The notes beneath the pieces were generated by a model. The model was given only the letters and a program-made list of their open reading frames with translations. It did no database searches and was not told where the DNA came from. The position numbers were made by a program, and so were the translations under genes. A stretch of DNA of 64,000 nucleotides from Candidatus Lucifugimonas marina (GTDB taxonomy: Bacteria; Chloroflexota; Dehalococcoidia; Lucifugimonadales; Lucifugimonadaceae): the NCBI GenBank assembly GCA_029593915.1, contig CP046147.1, positions 930,001 to 994,000 of the forward strand, written 5' to 3'. The first letter of the stretch is position 1. Every line of letters begins with the position of its first letter. Positions 27,746 through 37,733 of the stretch are shown here, in pieces.

Positions 27746-28306
27746 GTGGACGAAGAAACAACGGTTTATGAACACAAGCCGTGGCTGGAAGTAAGCTTGC
27801 AAACTGTTAGATTGCCGAGTGGGCAGTTGGTCGATGATTACCACAAGGTGGTAACTCCAGATTTCATCGAGGTTTTTGCGGTCTCAGATGATGGATATGT
27901 ACTTGCAGAGCAGCAGTACAAGCATGGAGTCGGAGAAGTCTCCCTGACTCTTCCGAGCGGAAATATTGAGCATCGAGAAGATCCCGAATCAGCGGCCCGC
28001 CGGGAGTTACTGGAAGAAACTGGATACAGCGCTAGTGAATTTCGGAAATTAGGTGAGTACGTAGTTCACGGGAATTATGGATGTGCGACAGCACATTTAT
28101 TTATGGCTAGAGGTATCAAGAAAGTAGCGGAACCGAACAGTGGAGATCTTGAGGAGATGTGGATATTGAAACTTCGCGCTGACGATCTAAAAGCAGCAGT
28201 TTTGGGCGGTCAGGTCAAAGTGGTTACTGGGGCAGCAGCGATCATGATCGCTACCGATCCGACACTGGTTTTTACTGACACGGGTGCATCCTTTGAACAA
28301 TCGTAA
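27746..28306 (+). CDS. NUDIX hydrolase (ADP-ribose pyrophosphatase-like)
   Basis: A 186-residue protein with a full Nudix box, GNIEHREDPESAARRELLEETG, near residues 72-93, matching G-x5-E-x7-REUxEExGU. FIEVFAVSDDGYVLAEQQYKHG before the box is typical of ADP-sugar pyrophosphatases. It may control a nucleotide-sugar pool in this locus. GTG start; its end overlaps the following epimerase gene by 23 nt. Confidence 0.9.
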   Translation: MDEETTVYEHKPWLEVSLQTVRLPSGQLVDDYHKVVTPDFIEVFAVSDDGYVLAEQQYKHGVGEVSLTLPSGNIEHREDPESAARRELLEETGYSASEFRKLGEYVVHGNYGCATAHLFMARGIKKVAEPNSGDLEEMWILKLRADDLKAAVLGGQVKVVTGAAAIMIATDPTLVFTDTGASFEQS

Positions 28307-29285
28307 GAATCGTCACTTTCTTGTAACGGGCGGTACAGGATTTTTGGGAGCAGCATTAGTAAATCGTCTTGTTGCCAGAGGTGACAAAGTTACGGTTTTC
28401 GATAACAACTGGCGTGGTAGTACTGGTCGCCTTTCTGCTGTTATAGATTCAGTCAATTTTATTGAAGGCGATATTCGCGATGTTGAATCGGTGACTCGAG
28501 CATGTGAAGGCGTTGACAGCGTAATTCACATGGCATTTGTGAACGGTACAAGATTCTTTTATGAGCAACCAGAACTGGTTCTCGATGTCGGAATTCGCGG
28601 AATGCTGAATGTGATCGGTGCCTGTCGGGCTCAAGGTGTTCGTGATCTTGTTGTCGCCTCAAGTTCCGAGGTTTATCAAACCCCACCTGACGTCCCGACT
28701 GACGAGTCTGCACCGATGTCCATACCTGATCCACGCAATCCGCGTTACTCGTACGCCGGTGGAAAGATATTGTCGGAGCTTATCGCGTTTAACTACGGTA
28801 AAACCGGTTTCGATAGAGTCTGTGTATTCCGACCCCACAATGTCTATGGACCCGATATGGGCTGGGAGCATGTCATTCCAGAGTTTTCTGTTCGGGCATC
28901 TCGAGCGGTTGAATCGCATTCTGACGGTCCAGTCGAGTTTGTAATTCAAGGCAGCGGAGCTCAAACCCGCGCGTTTATCCATGTCGACGATTTCACTGAT
29001 GGGCTGCTTGTAATAGTCGACAAAGGTGAACACATGGGGCTATATCACATCGGGAATCCTGAAGAGATTTCTATCGGTGATCTTGCCAAGATGGTTGTTG
29101 GTTGTTTTGGACAAGATGCTGAGATCAAATTTAGTGACGAGCCCGGAGGTGCAACTCAACGACGTTGCCCTGACATAACCAAATTGCGATCGCTGGGATT
29201 TGAGCCCCTAACACCACTGGAAAAAGGGCTTCCATCAGTTGTCGATTGGTATGCTGAACACCGATCTCAGGCACCTAGTTCATAA
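28284..29285 (+). CDS. NAD-dependent epimerase/dehydratase (extended SDR)
   Basis: A 333-residue protein. LVTGGTGFLGAALVNRL is the NAD site, ASSSEVYQ gives the catalytic serine, and YSYAGGKILSE the Y-x3-K pair; FRPHNVYGPDMGWEHVIP follows as in UDP-glucose 4-epimerase relatives. GTG start at 28284 or TTG at 28293. It precedes a C-methyltransferase and a sugar cupin gene on the same strand, so this set may tailor one deoxy- or branched sugar. Confidence 0.88.
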   Translation: MHPLNNRKNRHFLVTGGTGFLGAALVNRLVARGDKVTVFDNNWRGSTGRLSAVIDSVNFIEGDIRDVESVTRACEGVDSVIHMAFVNGTRFFYEQPELVLDVGIRGMLNVIGACRAQGVRDLVVASSSEVYQTPPDVPTDESAPMSIPDPRNPRYSYAGGKILSELIAFNYGKTGFDRVCVFRPHNVYGPDMGWEHVIPEFSVRASRAVESHSDGPVEFVIQGSGAQTRAFIHVDDFTDGLLVIVDKGEHMGLYHIGNPEEISIGDLAKMVVGCFGQDAEIKFSDEPGGATQRRCPDITKLRSLGFEPLTPLEKGLPSVVDWYAEHRSQAPSS

Positions 29286-29314
29286 CGTGATAGCGAGATA
29301 GAAAGCAAGTACTA

Positions 29315-30553
29315 ATGAGTGATCGAATTGTCGAGTCATGTCGAATGTGCGAATCTTCAGATTTAGAATCCGTACTGGATCTTGGTAGCACGCCGCCATC
29401 TGATAATTTCTTGACGTTGGAACAGCTCAATAAGTCTGAAACCTACTATCCCCTGCGCTTGGTGTGCTGCAAGAGTTGTGGTCTCTCGCAACTTAGCTAT
29501 GTTGTGGATCGTGAAACGCTGTTCAATCCTGACTATCCATACGAATCTGGTACGTCCAAATTTTTCCGCGACCACTTCGAAGAAATGGCCGCAAGCGTCA
29601 CTGGGAAATTGAACCTCGCTGCCGATGACTTGGCAATCGATGTCGGTAGTAATGTGGGTATTTTGACCGCAGCATTCCAGAGAAACGGAGTTCGTTCACT
29701 CGGCGTCGAACCAGTTGGAAGGCTTGCCGAAAAAGCGAACATGGCGGGTGCTGAGACGGTTCATGCATTTTTCGATCCGGATATCGGTCAGAAAGTTCGT
29801 GATTCACACGGTGCAGCTTCGGTCATCACTGCTACGAATGTTTTTGCGCACATCGATGATCTGAATGCGTTTGTCGAAACAATCAAAATACTGCTCAAGC
29901 CGACGGGCGTGTTCGTATCTGAATCTCCCTATTTACTCGATCTTGTTCAAAATCTTGAATACGACACGATTTACCACGAGCATCTTTCTTATTATTCGGT
30001 CGCTCCGATGCGGTCGTTCTTTGATCGACATGGGATGGAAATCATTGATGTTCATCCGGTAGATATGCACGGTGGAAGCTTACGAACTTACGTAGCATTC
30101 AAAGGCGCACATGAAGTGTCTGAATCTGTTGGGCGGTATCTAGCCAATGAAAAAGAGCAACGATTACAAGATCCCGAAGCCCTGAAAAAATTTGGTGCGA
30201 AGGCAGCAGCACACAAAGCAGAGTTGTTCGAGTTTTTGTACGAATTGAAACGAGAAGGCAAGCGTATTGTTGGAATCGGTGCTCCGGCCAAGGGCAATAC
30301 GTTCTTGAACTATTGCAATATTGGACCTGAGATTCTCGAGTGCCTTACAGAGAAGGCTGAAGCTAAAGTAGGGTTGTTTGCCCCAGGCACGCACATCCCC
30401 GTTTTAGGTGATGATTTCCTTGAAAATGAACAACCTGATTTCGGATTGTTGCTTTCCTGGAATCTGAAAAACGAAATCATGAATAATCTTTCCGCTTTCA
30501 GCGCTGCAGGTGGAAAATTCATTATTCCAATCCCTAACATAGAAATTATATAG
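29315..30553 (+). CDS. sugar C-methyltransferase (zinc-binding N-terminus)
   Basis: A 412-residue protein of the three-part C-methyltransferase family. An N-terminal putative zinc knuckle has CRMC near residue 8 and CCKSCGL near 50. The SAM domain has AIDVGSNVGILTAAF and TATNVFAHIDDLNAFVE. The C-terminal part ends with GIGAPAKGNTFLNYCNIG, the Rossmann-like Methyltransf_14 domain. Relatives (NovU, TylC3) add a methyl to carbon 3 or 5 of 4-keto-hexose nucleotides, so a branched-chain sugar is a reasonable inference. Confidence 0.88.
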   Translation: MSDRIVESCRMCESSDLESVLDLGSTPPSDNFLTLEQLNKSETYYPLRLVCCKSCGLSQLSYVVDRETLFNPDYPYESGTSKFFRDHFEEMAASVTGKLNLAADDLAIDVGSNVGILTAAFQRNGVRSLGVEPVGRLAEKANMAGAETVHAFFDPDIGQKVRDSHGAASVITATNVFAHIDDLNAFVETIKILLKPTGVFVSESPYLLDLVQNLEYDTIYHEHLSYYSVAPMRSFFDRHGMEIIDVHPVDMHGGSLRTYVAFKGAHEVSESVGRYLANEKEQRLQDPEALKKFGAKAAAHKAELFEFLYELKREGKRIVGIGAPAKGNTFLNYCNIGPEILECLTEKAEAKVGLFAPGTHIPVLGDDFLENEQPDFGLLLSWNLKNEIMNNLSAFSAAGGKFIIPIPNIEII

Positions 30554-30563
30554 GAATCGTTCT

Positions 30564-30941
30564 ATGGACATAATCAATCTCACACCAGATTTTACGGACG
30601 AGCGCGGTACGATTACCGACCTCGTAAACGGCGTTGATTTTTCGCACGCGGGAATCATCACTTCCCTCAAAGGATCGATCAGGGGTAATCACTACCACCG
30701 TAGGTCATCACAGTACACGTACGTTATCAGCGGGAGTATAGAGCTTGTTTCTAGGGATCACGGTGGTGAAGTCGAGACTGCAATCTTCAACAAGGGCGGT
30801 TTTTTTCTGTCTCCACCCGAAGTAGATCACGCAATGAGATTTCTGGAAGATACCGAATTTCTCGTGCTGACTACATTCCCGCGCGACGATGGTGGATACG
30901 AAGATGATACCGTCCGACTTGATCCTCCACTTATCTCTTAG
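30564..30941 (+). CDS. cupin, sugar 3,4-ketoisomerase/epimerase-like
   Basis: A 125-residue small cupin: DERGTITDLV, SIRGNHYHRRSSQYTYVISGSIEL and a second motif GGFFLSPPEVDHAMRFLEDTEF. The HYHRR run and size resemble FdtA/WxcM-like dTDP-sugar isomerases and related sugar cupins. ATG start with AGGA upstream, 10 nt after the C-methyltransferase. It probably isomerises or epimerises the keto sugar made by its neighbours. Confidence 0.8.
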   Translation: MDIINLTPDFTDERGTITDLVNGVDFSHAGIITSLKGSIRGNHYHRRSSQYTYVISGSIELVSRDHGGEVETAIFNKGGFFLSPPEVDHAMRFLEDTEFLVLTTFPRDDGGYEDDTVRLDPPLIS

Positions 30942-30949
30942 GTTTGGCC

Positions 30950-32011
30950 ATGCGCGTACTAGTGATCGGCGGAACTAGATATTTTGGCAAATTAGTTGTT
31001 CAAAAGTTTCTTAGCCGTGGGGATGAAGTTAGCGTACTTTCACGAGGCAATTCTCAGCCTGATTTTTGGAACAATATTACCCACATCGAAGTTGATCGTG
31101 ATGACGCCGAAGCAATGGCTGCGGCGCTTGGAAAAGACGAGTTCGATTTAGTAATCGACAACATAGGATTCGAGCGGAGTTCTGTCGAAATATCTGCAGA
31201 CTTGCTTCGAGGTCGTGTGGGGAAATATGTGGTGACCAGTTCGGTCTCCGTTTATGGCGGTATCGGGCACTCTGAAACACCCTGGCAGAAAATTACACCA
31301 GAGAACCACTACCTGCATCATTTCACTGAACCGGGAATAGCACACCCTATTGCCGAAGATTCGATTGAACTATCAAAAGTTGAGTGGGAACTGCGTGCCG
31401 GGATTAATCCTTATTCGGAACAAAAACGCCAGATAGAACGATATTTGTCCGAAACAACGGAATTACCGTTTGTAGTACTGCGTGCGCCAATCGTAATCGG
31501 ACCAAGCGAGTACGCCGGACGGTTTTGGTGGTATTTGCAACGGGTGCTAGATGGGCGTGGTATGGCGCTGAGAAACAATGGACGAGCAGAAATTCGACTT
31601 GGATTTACAGAAGATATAGCCGAAGCAATTGTTGCCGCTGCATTGTCGAACAATACTTCGGGTAAGACGTACAACATCGGCCAGACTGAACTTTTGACGT
31701 TGAAAAGTTTTGTGGAAAAGATCGGCGAGAGTTGCAGTGTAGAGCCGAGAATAGCGGGTGTGTCTGATGACGCTGTGAAACGCTATCCCGAAATTCCATG
31801 GAGCGATTGGCGTTATGAACCGTTCGCTTGGCCATTCGATGTCGCTATGTCGATCGACCGGGCAGAAGCAGATTTTGGATTATCTAGCGCTCCAGTCGCT
31901 CAAAGGATTAGAGAGACGATAGATTGGCATATGTCGGCCGATCTAAAGGATTCATACGGGTATGAATATCGAGATATCGAAGCAGAACTATTTAAGGTGA
32001 GTGCACAGTGA
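30950..32011 (+). CDS. NAD-dependent epimerase/reductase (SDR)
   Basis: A protein of 353 residues from ATG 30950, opening MRVLVIGGTRYFGKLVVQKFL; an in-frame TTG lies 6 nt before it. VTSSVSVYGG and NPYSEQKRQIERYL carry the Ser and Y-x3-K equivalents, and LRAPIVIGPSEYAGRFWWYL follows. This pattern resembles the CSP41/isoflavone-reductase-like branch of extended SDRs. It is one of several sugar-modifying SDRs in the locus, and its substrate cannot be read. Confidence 0.83.
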   Translation: MRVLVIGGTRYFGKLVVQKFLSRGDEVSVLSRGNSQPDFWNNITHIEVDRDDAEAMAAALGKDEFDLVIDNIGFERSSVEISADLLRGRVGKYVVTSSVSVYGGIGHSETPWQKITPENHYLHHFTEPGIAHPIAEDSIELSKVEWELRAGINPYSEQKRQIERYLSETTELPFVVLRAPIVIGPSEYAGRFWWYLQRVLDGRGMALRNNGRAEIRLGFTEDIAEAIVAAALSNNTSGKTYNIGQTELLTLKSFVEKIGESCSVEPRIAGVSDDAVKRYPEIPWSDWRYEPFAWPFDVAMSIDRAEADFGLSSAPVAQRIRETIDWHMSADLKDSYGYEYRDIEAELFKVSAQ

Positions 32012-32029
32012 TTTTGTTTGAGGAGACGC

Positions 32030-33070
32030 ATGCCTGAGATACGACAGTTTGAACAGTCAGGAATCCAAGTCTCCGATCTGCCAGTGCCCGAAAAATCTCG
32101 TGATGGATGGCCGTGGACTGAGGCATTCGATCCCGGTGAAGAGTTCAAGCTCGCTGGCGGTCAATCTTGGCCGAAAATCTCGATTGTCACGCCTTCTTAC
32201 AACCGGATTCGTTTTTTCGAAGAAACTCTACGTTCTGTAATCCTACAAGGCTACCCAAACCTTGAATTCATAATTATGGATGCCGGAAGCACTGATGGTT
32301 CAATTGAATTAATCAAGAAATATGAACCGTGGATTGCCAGTTGGGTGTCGGTTCCTGATGGTGGCCAAACTGACGCAGTGAACAAAGGCTGGGCGAAGGC
32401 GACCGGTGAGATATTAGGTTGGTTGGCCACTGATGACATTTACTTGCCGGGCACGCTGTGGCGCGTAGCGATGGAGTACCGGAAGTCTGAATTTGCTGCG
32501 CTTGCAGGCGGAACTGACGTTGTTGATATCGACGGTCTCTTTATTGGACGAAAAGGTGGTAAATCGTTCGAGCCGGAGTCGATTCTAACGGGTGCGAAGC
32601 CTGGTTCTCCTGCATCTTTTTACCGGCATGACATTTTGGATCAAGTCGGAGATATGAGATTGGATCTTACTTACAATCCTGATCGTGAATTCGCAATTAG
32701 GATTGGGGAGAAATTTTGGCCGGATATGGCTCGAACGGTTTCGGAACCGTTTTCTGCTTTTCGGTTATGGGATGAGAGTATTACTGGGGCGGGTGGGCGA
32801 GCGGCCGTGTCCGAGCGGATCAGCGTCGTTGACGAGTATTTGGCTCGTAACCCGGAGCTCAGCAACGCGGGGGGAATTCGAACTCTTTCATTGCATCGGA
32901 TCTATATTTCGCAAGCGAAGCGCGAGAAAGAAGTGAATGCACTCGGTGAAGAGTTGCGATTCAGGTTGCTCGCGTTTTTTCAGAAACCGACAGGACTTGG
33001 TGCTGCGAAAATTCTGGCGCGTGCATTACAGTTGCTGGTGAAGAGCCCGAGTCGTATCGGGAGATCGTGA
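32030..33070 (+). CDS. glycosyltransferase family 2
   Basis: ATG 32030 with GAGGAG 5 nt upstream gives 346 residues; an in-frame TTG lies 12 nt earlier. The GT2 core is ISIVTPSYNRIRFFEETLRSVILQGYPNLEFIIMDAGSTDGSIELI, with WLATDDIYLPGTL as the D-x-D region and SIPASFYRHD-like sequence downstream. The N-terminal 45 residues are extra. Last gene of the plus-strand run, convergent with the phosphonate operon. Confidence 0.9.
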   Translation: MPEIRQFEQSGIQVSDLPVPEKSRDGWPWTEAFDPGEEFKLAGGQSWPKISIVTPSYNRIRFFEETLRSVILQGYPNLEFIIMDAGSTDGSIELIKKYEPWIASWVSVPDGGQTDAVNKGWAKATGEILGWLATDDIYLPGTLWRVAMEYRKSEFAALAGGTDVVDIDGLFIGRKGGKSFEPESILTGAKPGSPASFYRHDILDQVGDMRLDLTYNPDREFAIRIGEKFWPDMARTVSEPFSAFRLWDESITGAGGRAAVSERISVVDEYLARNPELSNAGGIRTLSLHRIYISQAKREKEVNALGEELRFRLLAFFQKPTGLGAAKILARALQLLVKSPSRIGRS

Positions 33071-33108
33071 TCGGCTTCAGCTGGTCGCATTACGCACAGT
33101 GCTAGTCG

Positions 33109-33876
33109 TTAATTACCGTTGCTGCCGTGTGAGTAGAGCCGTGAGCCTAATGCCAACACTCCGAGCAAGGTCGCAGAGGTAATGGCTATATAGCCGATGC
33201 TCGCGTAAAGAACGATGTTCGGAAGCAGCTCGACCCAGATGAGACTGCTAATAACTAGTAACGGGTATAACAAGCCAAGCTGCGAAAACATGTTCCGTTG
33301 TATGAAGTAAATGTACTTACCTAGAGCATTGTGTTCGCGATAGTCGTGATGCGGTTTTAGCTGTGATAATGCGAGTTGAAACAAAAAGCTTGCATTATTT
33401 GGTGCTAGATTGACTCCCCGTTTGTGAAAATGACGGAAGATCACGTAACCGGCGGTTCCGGCGAACGCTAAGTAAGCTAAAACCGGTTCAGCAAGATTTT
33501 GTTCAACAAGGCCGATGGCTATCGATGGTAGTACCAGGAAATAGCTGACGTCGGCTTGTATTCGTTCAAGTTGAAGACCCCAGGCTGATCCATTGCCTCG
33601 TATGCGAGCAACCTGTCCGTCAGCGGCGTCGAACACCAAAGACGACAGAAGTGCAATTGCTCCCCAGCCTTGATGACCACTAACGAAGAATGCAGCACTG
33701 ACAAATATTAAAAAGATCGAGCCCAGGCTTATGGTGTTGGGAGTGGCGCGTATTGCTAGAAACAGGGGGGTGAGTGATATCGCAATCACTCTCACGGGAA
33801 AAAAACCCGGGTATAGCAACTCTGCTCGGCGTTTTTCAGCCGGATAGGCTTGATCTACGAAATTATGTATTTTCAT
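33109..33876 (-). CDS. CDP-alcohol phosphatidyltransferase-like membrane protein
   Basis: A 255-residue protein with about six membrane spans. The family motif D-x2-DG-x2-AR-x8-G-x3-D-x3-D is present as D83-AA-DG(86-87)-QV-AR(90-91)-x8-G100-LQL-E104-RIQ-A108-D109: the third Asp is Glu and the fourth is Ala, with an Asp one place later. The family moves a phospho-alcohol from a CDP-alcohol to a second alcohol. It is the last gene of the phosphonate operon, so a phosphonate-bearing lipid or head group is inferred. The altered motif may mean a changed substrate or lower activity. Confidence 0.82.
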   Translation of the reverse strand: MKIHNFVDQAYPAEKRRAELLYPGFFPVRVIAISLTPLFLAIRATPNTISLGSIFLIFVSAAFFVSGHQGWGAIALLSSLVFDAADGQVARIRGNGSAWGLQLERIQADVSYFLVLPSIAIGLVEQNLAEPVLAYLAFAGTAGYVIFRHFHKRGVNLAPNNASFLFQLALSQLKPHHDYREHNALGKYIYFIQRNMFSQLGLLYPLLVISSLIWVELLPNIVLYASIGYIAITSATLLGVLALGSRLYSHGSNGN

Positions 33877-33943
33877 CTATAACTTAGCACAGCACTATTG
33901 AGCTGGAGTGCGATCATGATCGGGCGTCTGGTTAAATTTGTGT

Positions 33944-35089
33944 TTACGATTCCAAGATTGCGAGAATTTCGACTGTATCGGCCAGAATCCACCCAATACT
34001 ATCAGCGTCGACTTCTCTCATATTGTTGTCTGAGCGGCTTGGGCTAACCATTTTTTCTTGAAGTGATTTCAGATTGCTCATCGAGAAAGAATGCCGGTTC
34101 AGATAGCGGCTAATATCCAATGATCGAAACAGATCTATGAGGGTTCTACGAAGCGCATCAATACTCGCGTATTCAAGATCTGTAACGAGTCTTTCCAAGC
34201 GGCCGTCGTCGGTTTCGTAGTTGAACATCAAGATCGATGGCAAAGTTACCGAACAGGCGATGCCGTGGTCAAGACCAAGATGGGCGGTTAGTGGGTATGA
34301 GATTGAGTGGGCGAGCGCTGTGCGTGTGTGACTGATTGCGATGCCGGCCAGCATGCTCGCTTCGCACATCAGTGTTCGGGTACTTAAATCATTAGGCTGA
34401 TCAACTGCTTTAGCGAGGTTGTCGAGTGCGAGCTTCAGGGCCCTCGTCGCAACTTGGACAGTTTCACTCGTAGCGTTCCGATTCCAAATCGATTCGAGCG
34501 CATGAGAAACCGTATCGAGTCCACTCGATATTGTTGTACGTTCTGGGAGTGATAGCAGTAGTTCAGGATCAATGAATGCCGCTTCAGGGCGTACTAGCGG
34601 AGTGGCCAGAGAGTACTTAGTTTTTTGTTGATAATCCCAAACGGTGGCGAATGGAGTAACCTCGCTCCCGCTCCCAGAAGTGGTGGGGATGGCGATGATG
34701 GGAGTCGCATTCGAAATATCCGTATCAGTTAGAACTTGTCTGAACGGCCGGCGATCGTTCAACAGAATGGAAAAACATTTGGCTGTATCGATCGCAGTTC
34801 CGCCACCAATTGCGAGAAGGCAATCGTAGTTTTCGTTTCGTAGTGAAATTGCAGCAGACTCGATATCGTCCAGCGAACTGTGGGATTTGACTCCGCCAAA
34901 TACGTTTACGACACGATTGTCAGAAGGGGCAAAGAAGTTATCAAGCGTTTTTCGGCTGATAGTTCCTTCGGTCGTCACTATTAACGTTTTTCGGTTGCCA
35001 ACCACATTGCTTACTTCGTTTCGTGTACCGGCACCGAAGTGTATTTGGGTTTCGACCAATTTCTCCCATAGCTGGGTCGAGTCGTCCAT
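33944..35089 (-). CDS. iron-type alcohol dehydrogenase, phosphonoacetaldehyde reductase-like
   Basis: A 381-residue group III (iron-dependent) alcohol dehydrogenase. GGGTAIDTAK near 95 binds the nucleotide, PTTSGSGSEVTPFATVWD is the family signature, and HALESIW and HSISYPLTAHLGLDHGIAC supply metal ligands. Next to phosphonopyruvate decarboxylase and PEP mutase genes, its likely substrate is phosphonoacetaldehyde, reduced to 2-hydroxyethylphosphonate, as known for PhpC-type enzymes. It starts 6 nt past the decarboxylase stop. Confidence 0.87.
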   Translation of the reverse strand: MDDSTQLWEKLVETQIHFGAGTRNEVSNVVGNRKTLIVTTEGTISRKTLDNFFAPSDNRVVNVFGGVKSHSSLDDIESAAISLRNENYDCLLAIGGGTAIDTAKCFSILLNDRRPFRQVLTDTDISNATPIIAIPTTSGSGSEVTPFATVWDYQQKTKYSLATPLVRPEAAFIDPELLLSLPERTTISSGLDTVSHALESIWNRNATSETVQVATRALKLALDNLAKAVDQPNDLSTRTLMCEASMLAGIAISHTRTALAHSISYPLTAHLGLDHGIACSVTLPSILMFNYETDDGRLERLVTDLEYASIDALRRTLIDLFRSLDISRYLNRHSFSMSNLKSLQEKMVSPSRSDNNMREVDADSIGWILADTVEILAILES

Positions 35090-35094
35090 ACGGG

Positions 35095-36231
35095 TTAGCT
35101 ACCGTTTCGGATGTTTTTCATAAACGCATCCCGATTTTCGATTGGACTTGTGGTTGGGCGCCCTAGATCAGATCGGGCGCCTGATCGTACGTTGATCTCG
35201 ATGAAAGTCGGTCCACTTAGTTTCTCTAGATTTCGGAGGGACTTTGTGAGATCTTCGAGCGTTTCGACAGAGATCACACTAGCGTAACCACATGCTAATG
35301 CTACCGAGGGTAGATCTATTTTTTGTGCAGAAGTGGGTTGCCCACCGACAGAATCATGGGCTCCATTGTTGATCACCAGATGTATGAAATTCGACTGCTG
35401 AGATGTACCCGAGATGGCCATTGCACCCAGGTGCATTAATGCCGCCCCGTCTCCATCGATACATATCACTCGACGATCTGGTGTTTGCGCGGCAACTGAA
35501 AGAGCGATTTGTGAAGCGTGCCCCATTGAGCCGACAGTCAAAAAATCTGATGCATGACCCTGTCCGAGACGTTCACGACATTCGAATAACTCTCGGGATG
35601 CCATTCCAGTTGTGGAAACGATTAAATCGTCACTGCTCAACAGTTCGGCTATAGCGTTGATAGCCTGCTCTCTCGACATTGGGAGGTGCTGTTTGTTTGG
35701 CTGTGTATACGGGTATTTCTCGAATGTACCAGCACTAACAACTAGGGCGACGGTCGCTGATGATTCCTTCATTATTAACACTAAGTTGTCGATGGTAGAG
35801 CTGATTTCCTGAATCGAATCATCAAGCAGTACATATTCGATCCCCATTGCTTCTAGCAGTGGAAGAGTTACTGCACCCTGTTTTGCGTGTTGAGGTTCAT
35901 CTTTCTTTTTACCAGGTTCACCTCGCCAACCAATTATTAGAAGCATTGGAATGCTGTAAACCAACTGATCGGCAAGTGACAGCAGTGGGTTTATCGCGTT
36001 TCCTATTCCTGAATTCTGCATGTAAACGGCTGCTGGCTTTGAGGTTGCTAGATAATGCCCTGACGCGAGTGCGACAGCGTTTCCTTCATTTGCAGCGATG
36101 ACATGATTTTCAGGCGGGAAGTTAGTAGTGATGTAGCCGGAAAGGTCTTTCAGTATAGAATCGGGCACACCGGCGAAGAAGTCGATATCGTGTTTTGCTA
36201 AGGCTGCGCAGAAATTTTCAGGAGAGATCAT
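35095..36231 (-). CDS. ppd: phosphonopyruvate decarboxylase
   Basis: A 378-residue thiamine-diphosphate enzyme. FFAGVPDSILKDL at the N-terminus and AANEGNAVALASGHYLAT with the catalytic Glu are family features. The ThDP/metal motif GDGAALMHLGAMA runs to VINNGAHDSVGGQPT near residues 255-292, the specific form in Ppd. It removes CO2 from phosphonopyruvate, pulling the unfavourable PEP mutase step forward. Starts 3 nt after the pepM stop. Confidence 0.92.
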   Translation of the reverse strand: MISPENFCAALAKHDIDFFAGVPDSILKDLSGYITTNFPPENHVIAANEGNAVALASGHYLATSKPAAVYMQNSGIGNAINPLLSLADQLVYSIPMLLIIGWRGEPGKKKDEPQHAKQGAVTLPLLEAMGIEYVLLDDSIQEISSTIDNLVLIMKESSATVALVVSAGTFEKYPYTQPNKQHLPMSREQAINAIAELLSSDDLIVSTTGMASRELFECRERLGQGHASDFLTVGSMGHASQIALSVAAQTPDRRVICIDGDGAALMHLGAMAISGTSQQSNFIHLVINNGAHDSVGGQPTSAQKIDLPSVALACGYASVISVETLEDLTKSLRNLEKLSGPTFIEINVRSGARSDLGRPTTSPIENRDAFMKNIRNGS

Positions 36232-36234
36232 CGA

Positions 36235-37551
36235 CTATGTCCCCGGTATCAATTCCAATATGTCTTTGATAGTCAGCAGTTGATCATCCGCTTCAAGTGA
36301 TCGGCCATGTTTCAGAATGGTTTCAGCAGCATTGATCATGCCTGGATAGGCCCCGCGTACGAGATGATTAGCGTGAATCACTACATTTACTCCGGCTGCT
36401 GCTAATCCTGATTCGGTCACAGAGTTGTAGGTAGTCGGAACTGTGATTAAGGGGATGGTGTCTTCGAAATCTCTGAATCGATCGCAAAATTCAAGAATCT
36501 CAGCCGGGTCTTTTTCAGAGCTGTGAATCATGATTCCATCAACTCCGGCCGCTACGTAAGCCTTGGCTCGTTCTATCGCATCATCCATTCCAGCCTTGAG
36601 AATGAGACTTTCGATCCGCGCAACGACCATGAAATCATCGGTAACTCTGGCTGCACGCCCGAGTTCAATTTTATTAGCGAATTCTGATATTGGTGCCTGC
36701 ATTTGGTTTGCACCTGTTCCAAACAATGAATTGCGTTTCAATCCAACTTTGTCTTCAATAATGACCATAGACACGCCAATTCGTTCGAGGGATCGGACGG
36801 TAAACGCGAAATGTTCATTCTTACCGCCGGTGTCGCCATCGAAGATAATCGGCTTCGTGGTTACTTCCGTAATTTCCGTCATTGTTTGGATTCGGGTGGA
36901 AATATCAACTGCTTCAATATCAGGTTTGCCGCGTGAGACTGAATCGGTAAGGCTGCTTCCCCACATCCCATCGAATTCTCTGCGCCTTCCGTCGACATCA
37001 ATGCCGATATTTTCTACGATCAACCCCGTGAGTCCGTTGTGAACTTCCATGAATCTTGTAATCGGTTTCGCTTCGATTAGTCGACGAAGTCGCTTCAGGC
37101 GAATTTCAGGTGTGGTTCCAACGGCCTTGAGAGCGCCGTTGAGTTGAGTGGAAGAAATACCTTCGGTATACGGGACTTCAACTAGCTCTCCACCCCATTC
37201 AGCGAGGGTGTTGACGACGTCTTCTCGTGTCCTCTTCTGAACCCCCTCTTTCCAGTCATCGCCGTGTACGACGTAGTCCGGTTTAACCTTTCGCAAGTTC
37301 GGTCTGTAGTCGAGCGTCTCCTGAGGGATGACCTGACTAACGCCGACAATGTTTTCCATCACGATCCGCCGTTGGTCATATGACATGTACGGTAAGCGTT
37401 TATAGCTTGCTATTGCTTCGTCGGTGAGGAGTCCGAGAACAACTTCCCCAAGTTCAGCGGCTTTCGAAATGACATTCAAATGACCAGGGTGGATTAGGTC
37501 GGCACTCATGCCAACGTACACGGTTTTAGAAGGAGTGTTTCTGTTCGACAT
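36235..37551 (-). CDS. pepM: bifunctional cytidylyltransferase / phosphoenolpyruvate mutase
   Basis: A 438-residue fusion. The N-terminal part (about 8-140) is a nucleotidyltransferase with [16 protein letters not shown] (HxGH at 21-24) and an ISSTQ motif near 133. The C-terminal part is PEP mutase: [24 protein letters not shown] with the diagnostic EDK-x5-NS near 265, and HSSEKDP. PepM turns PEP into phosphonopyruvate, the entry to nearly all phosphonates. The attached cytidylyltransferase would make a CMP-phosphonate, a known strategy for attaching phosphonates to glycans or lipids; CTP is inferred from the resemblance to glycerol-3-phosphate cytidylyltransferase. Confidence 0.93.
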   Translation of the reverse strand: MSNRNTPSKTVYVGMSADLIHPGHLNVISKAAELGEVVLGLLTDEAIASYKRLPYMSYDQRRIVMENIVGVSQVIPQETLDYRPNLRKVKPDYVVHGDDWKEGVQKRTREDVVNTLAEWGGELVEVPYTEGISSTQLNGALKAVGTTPEIRLKRLRRLIEAKPITRFMEVHNGLTGLIVENIGIDVDGRRREFDGMWGSSLTDSVSRGKPDIEAVDISTRIQTMTEITEVTTKPIIFDGDTGGKNEHFAFTVRSLERIGVSMVIIEDKVGLKRNSLFGTGANQMQAPISEFANKIELGRAARVTDDFMVVARIESLILKAGMDDAIERAKAYVAAGVDGIMIHSSEKDPAEILEFCDRFRDFEDTIPLITVPTTYNSVTESGLAAAGVNVVIHANHLVRGAYPGMINAAETILKHGRSLEADDQLLTIKDILELIPGT

Positions 37552-37733
37552 TTGTTATCCGGGAAATTAATCATTGAGCGTCGTCTGGTTAAATCTGATC
37601 GTCCGTGACCGATGTGGACAGTTCCTGTGATATTCGTCGTGACCTCGATAGGCGGTCGAAATACTCCCGAGGCAAGACTAACATCCGTGGTCGAATACTG
37701 AAATATTTCTACTGCGAAGCGCAGGATTGCTGA

